Origin: Haplosporangium gracile
Lineage: Eukaryota > Mortierellomycota > Mortierellomycetes > Mortierellales > Mortierellaceae
Direction of reading: 5' to 3'
Assembly: GCA_015499985.1 (NCBI GenBank)
Contig: JAAAUF010000696.1
Location: 1-10,317, forward strand
DNA: 10,317 nucleotides
The notes beneath the pieces are model-generated. The model saw nothing but the letters and a program-made list of their open reading frames with translations. It did no database searches and was not told where the DNA came from. Shown here one piece after another: positions 8,044 through 10,317 of the stretch. Each line of letters begins with the position of its first letter. Position 1 is the first letter of the stretch. The position numbers and the translations under genes are program-made.

Positions 8044-9568
8044 ATGTTCTCGACAACAAAGCTTCCCCACTTGCCACACATGATGGCCCATGCCTCTTCT
8101 GCTGATGCTCCTTTCGACAGCGAAGTGCTGTCCACCGCAGACCTGGACAGCCTGGCATCCGCGACAACCCCCTCTGCAACCACCTCTTCTCTTACTTCAA
8201 CTGATGCTTCTTCACTGCATCTCGATATCTTGACCCAACTCATGGACACTTCTTCCACTTCTTCTTCGAACAGCCAGAACACCAGTGCAACCGACCTTCT
8301 CCTCTCCGACCACAGCATCCTCGCCACTTCGACCGCTACCTCATGGACTACCTCGCCCTCTATCAGCCCAATGGTCCTCAAGCTCGAGTCGCCCCTCCTC
8401 TCCAACCTCAAAGTCCCTTCCTCCTCTACCAAGAGGTCCTCAGCATCAACCCGTAGGACCTCAGTCGCCACCTCTACCGCCCCTTCGACTTCCAACGCCA
8501 ACAACAGCAGTCGCAAGAGGTCGGCAGCAGACCCCACCGACAAGGAGGCCAAGGCCCGAGAGCGAGTGTTGCGCAACCGCGCTGCAGCTCAGGAATCCAG
8601 AGACAAGAAGCGCAAGTACGTCGCCGAGATCGAGACCTCGAATGAGACCCTTCAGCAGGAGAACTGTCAACTGCTCAAGCGTCTCAAGACCGTCGAGTCT
8701 GATAACCTCTCGCTCCACCAACGGCTCGAGGCCCTCACCGCACAGTTCGCACAGATGCAGCAACAATTGGCTTCGTCGTCCCCATCCATAAAGCATAACA
8801 CCATCAACAACCAACCCGGAGTCGGCTTTTGCCAGGTAACTTTAGTTCTTTTTTGTTCTTTGGATATACTTTGTTCATTGTCTGTATTATCCATCCATTA
8901 TCATGGCGTATCCATCCATCATATCCCATACACAATGTTCACAAGTCTATGCATCACTAACGCCTTTTGTCATTATTTTTGTCGATTTCCAACCAATAGT
9001 CTGCAGTACTGGCAAAGAAGGACAAGAAGTCCCGTGAAACGGACAACTTGACCAACTCTCCGCAGCAGAAGCTGGCTCCAACCCAGAGGAACCCTCACAC
9101 CACGATTTCCACCACCAACAACAAACCCCGACGAGTCTATTCGATGACGATGAAGACCTCGATGACGAACAAGCAGGAGAGTCTGAACAGGGAAGCCCGT
9201 TCATTGTCGGATCCGAGTGCAGCTCCGCAGAAATGGATGGAGATCAGCTGTCGGCCTTCTTGCAACAACAACCACAATTGTCGTCGCAAGAAAGCCTTGA
9301 CGCTCTCCTCCTCTGCAGCGGCCTCTTTTCCAACAATGTCCACACCAGCGGTCCCGGCAGCAGCGTATATGATGGTCTTTTTGGCCAACATGTTACTGCC
9401 ACAGCTGATGCTGAACTTTTCGATTCTTTTCTTGATCTCGACTGGAGCGCAATCGAGCAATCCGCAGCAGCTTCCTCCACCTCCCCAGCAGGAGCAGGAG
9501 CTTCGCCAGGCAGTTCTCACTTTTATTCAACAGCGCCAGCGACTCTTCTTGAGTCCTCTGTTGTCTAA
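8044..9568 (+). CDS. hac1: HAC1/XBP1-type bZIP transcription factor, IRE1-spliced (active) form
   Basis: This is the predicted master activator of the unfolded protein response, acting in the nucleus on ER chaperone genes. The model joins 8044-8835, 9000-9003 and 9063-9568, giving 433 aa. Residues 1-150 are Ser/Thr-rich. The basic region (~168-192) contains LRNRAAAQESRDKKRK with the bZIP signature Asn178-x7-Arg186. The NRAAAQ..R pattern is of the Hac1/XBP1 class. The zipper has seven heptad positions: I196, L203, L210, V217, L224, L231 and M238. After the IRE1 junction (residue 266) the new frame encodes an acidic region with SLFDDDEDLDDEQ (~290) and FDSFLDLDW (~385-393), typical of an activation domain, ending at TAA 9566-9568. 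The start at 8044 is the first ATG after a TATA box; ATGs at 8080/8083 are alternatives. The spliceosomal junction is well supported; the IRE1 step is inferred from sites, hairpins and frame. The family call is strong. Confidence 0.85.
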
Positions 9569-9794
9569 TACGCCTACCACTATTGCTCCCAGCCCAGGAT
9601 TACTCCAGTCGAGAACCATCAAGGACGACATTACCAGTCTACACCCGTCGGTGGTTGAGGAGATTGTGACAGAATTCCGTCAGGGCCGCAAAAAAGCAGC
9701 CCGCGGTCTTTTGGTGAGGGCGTTGGTCTCGAGTCGATTAACACTCGATTCCGACGAGATCTGCAAGCGTCTGTCTTTGTTTCGCAAGAAGTGA
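8044..9794 (+). CDS. hac1: Predicted unspliced isoform (HAC1u) with a membrane-like segment
   Basis: If only the spliceosomal intron (8836-8999) is removed, translation stays in the frame of 9000 and runs to TGA 9792-9794, giving 528 aa. It shares residues 1-265 with the active form, so it keeps the whole bZIP, but replaces the acidic domain. The alternative C-terminus has a polar Asn/Thr part and an RRKK cluster. A 25-residue uncharged hydrophobic stretch follows at ~387-411 (9366-9440, starting YMMVFLANMLL and ending ILFLIS). A Gln/Pro-rich linker and an amphipathic basic tail (SVVEEIVTEF, ARGLLVRALVSS) follow. Basic residues before the stretch predict an N-cytosolic, C-lumenal orientation. 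Unspliced XBP1 (HR2 region) and plant bZIP60 use a similar hydrophobic segment to hold protein and mRNA at the ER near IRE1. That function here is inference. The frame overlaps the active-form frame for about 500 nt. Confidence 0.55.
8828..9016 (+). promoter_or_regulatory. IRE1 5' splice-site stem-loop, assembled across the exon junction
   Basis: In mRNA lacking the spliceosomal intron, TTTGCCAG (8828-8835) plus T (9000) pairs perfectly with ACTGGCAAA (9008-9016). This makes a 9-bp stem, extended by a possible T-G wobble, around the 7-nt loop CTGCAGT. Cleavage is expected after the loop's third base, 9003. In the genomic sequence the arms are separated by the 164-nt intron, with only the terminal T-A pair on the downstream side. 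A perfect 9-bp stem around exactly this loop is very unlikely by chance. Confidence 0.8.
8836..8999 (+). other. Spliceosomal intron of hac1 (164 nt)
   Basis: The donor is GTAACT after a complete codon (..GFCQ). The branch-like ACTAAC is at 8956-8961 and the acceptor CCAATAG ends at 8999, all in the style of the other introns here. It is T-rich and unlike the flanking exons. Removing it brings 8835 next to 9000 and so builds the stem of the IRE1 5' site. No in-frame stop occurs inside it; a retained-intron reading ends at 9051. Confidence 0.85.
9004..9062 (+). other. Predicted 59-nt IRE1-type unconventional intron
   Basis: The borders are CTG|CAGT (9001-9007) and CCG|CAGC (9060-9066), both fitting the IRE1 loop consensus CNG|CAGN established for XBP1/HAC1. 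There is no GT..AG. The length is 2 mod 3, so excision switches the frame, as the 26-nt XBP1 intron does. It also removes the only stop (TGA 9035-9037) that blocks the acidic frame downstream of the junction. In the spliced product TCT-GCA-GCA-GAA reads straight into the acidic domain. Known fungal hac1 introns range from about 20 nt to 252 nt in S. cerevisiae, so 59 nt is within range. Rejoining would need the tRNA ligase route. Confidence 0.75.
9052..9075 (+). promoter_or_regulatory. IRE1 3' splice-site stem-loop
   Basis: CCAACTCT (9052-9059) faces AGAAGCTGG (9067-9075) around the 7-nt loop CCGCAGC (9060-9066). Seven pairs form, with one A bulge (9070) and one A-C mismatch (9055/9072). It is weaker than the 5' hairpin. 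Cleavage is expected after 9062. Confidence 0.6.
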
Positions 9795-10317
9795 ATTCCA
9801 AGATGTCTTTGTAGGTTGCCCCATCCTTGTCCAAGTTATTCAAACCACCTGGTTGTTTCTTTTTACTTTACTTTTTTACTACCGCTTTACCCGATAGGAC
9901 GACCTTAATAGCCTTTTTTTTTGTTTGTTTGCATATTGTGTTTCTAGCACCTGTTTTCGATGCCTTTCCTTTACTCTTTTTTTTCTTTTTTTTTTCTGTA
10001 CTTCTCCTCTTTTTTCTTTGTTGTAATGCCCTTTCCCTTAGTCGCGTCTTTTTCCTTCTGTAAATTACCATAATCGCATACTTCTCTCAATACAAATTCG
10101 CCTCTTCTCTTCAAAGAAAATATACTTGATCTCTCTTTGTCTTGTCCTTGTCTCAACTTGTCTTCCTGACGATTGTTGTTGTTTGATTGAAACTGCACTT
10201 TGGCATTGAACCGGTTCCTCTTCACCTGCGGATGAGTTGGCCGGATGTTCATTCATATTCATAACCTCATATCATGGCGGGATAGCCACGCCCGACTCGC
10301 ATCAACTTTTTAACCTT
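9795..10317. other. 3' flank of hac1; T-rich spacer to window end
   Basis: I see no supported gene here. The stretch 9850-10070 is dominated by T-tracts and C/T-rich sequence, and the open frames through it are made of Phe/Leu or Lys/Glu homopolymer-like residues. No exact AATAAA is visible on the plus strand. The pyrimidine-rich character could be the hac1 3' UTR or the promoter/leader of a gene lying beyond the window on the right. Confidence 0.5.

Noticed and set aside
7869..8576. Minus-strand 235-aa open frame opposite the hac1 exon
   Set aside because: It is an antisense shadow of the Ser/Thr-rich bZIP N-terminus; the plus strand has a clear bZIP and promoter.
8030..9045. Yeast-style base pairing between the hac1 leader (TGTCCG near 8032-8037) and the IRE1 intron (CGGACA, 9040-9045)
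   Set aside because: Only six bases pair, which is expected by chance; the leader itself may be only a few nucleotides long.
9365..9404. GTATAT...CACAG, a 40-nt possible intron that would shift the acidic frame into the unspliced-frame tail
   Set aside because: It is far shorter than every other intron here (109-195 nt), has no branch-point-like CTAAC, and would remove part of the acidic domain. It is worth a look only if cDNA supports it.
9225..9468. Other CNGCAG sites (9225-9231, 9313-9319, 9462-9468) as alternative IRE1 3' sites
   Set aside because: Flanking bases pair for only one or two positions, so no 7-nt-loop hairpin forms, and their use would delete much of the acidic domain.
9868..10252. 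Lys/Glu-rich minus-strand open frames and Phe/Leu-rich plus-strand frames near the right end
   Set aside because: They are translations of T-tracts and CT-rich spacer with no domain or coding signature.
1..10317. tRNA/rRNA genes, CRISPR arrays, transposons or viral genes
   Set aside because: I saw no tRNA-like A/B-box pair, no array of spaced repeats, no transposase, reverse transcriptase or terminal repeats, and no viral hallmark protein.

Overview
The window comes from a fungal nuclear genome. Genes are split by spliceosomal introns of about 110-195 nt with GTACGT/GTATGT-type donors, CTAAC-like branch points and (A)ATAG acceptors. Exons favour G/C at third codon positions. Leaders are pyrimidine-rich, spacers are T/A-rich, and some proteins carry long Q/N/H/T runs. 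This style fits an early-diverging filamentous fungus, most likely Mortierellomycotina/Mucoromycota. That placement is inference from gene style, not from a marker gene.

Layout, left to right. (1) The 3' part of a low-complexity, repeat-rich gene of unknown function with PVIP-type ~21-residue repeats (+, to 1328). (2) Convergent to it, a complete five-exon gene for the kinetochore protein Nuf2 (-, 3388 down to 1485). (3) A shared divergent promoter (3389-3852). (4) A three-exon gene for a membrane-anchored cytochrome-b5-like/MAPR heme-binding protein (+, 3853-4921). (5) A 1.3-kb spacer without a supported gene. (6) An intronless gene for a small secreted Kre9/Knh1-domain protein, predicted to be GPI-anchored (+, 6257-6799). 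(7) A 1.2-kb spacer ending in a TATA promoter. (8) A bZIP transcription factor of the HAC1/XBP1 class, the unfolded-protein-response regulator (+, 8044-9568, or to 9794 when unspliced). (9) A T-rich tail with no supported gene.

The centrepiece is the HAC1-type gene. A normal 164-nt spliceosomal intron (8836-8999) is followed at once by what reads as a 59-nt unconventional IRE1 intron (9004-9062). Both borders match the IRE1 loop consensus CNG|CAGN: CTG|CAGT at 9001-9007 and CCG|CAGC at 9060-9066. The 5' site lies in a 7-nt loop closed by a perfect 9-bp stem. The left arm of that stem comes almost wholly from the upstream exon and the right arm from the downstream exon, so the IRE1 substrate exists only after the spliceosome has acted. 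Removing 59 nt (2 mod 3) moves translation into a second open frame encoding a strongly acidic activation region. Without IRE1 splicing, translation continues in a different open frame that contains a 25-residue uncharged hydrophobic stretch and a 117-residue tail. This resembles the ER-tethered unspliced forms of metazoan XBP1 and plant bZIP60. A TACGTG-type UPR element just upstream of the TATA box suggests autoregulation.

The other genes look like ordinary housekeeping or cell-surface genes with no obvious shared pathway. The Hac1 pathway controls secretory load and the Kre9-type and MAPR proteins are secretory/ER-membrane type, but their adjacency alone is not evidence of co-regulation.
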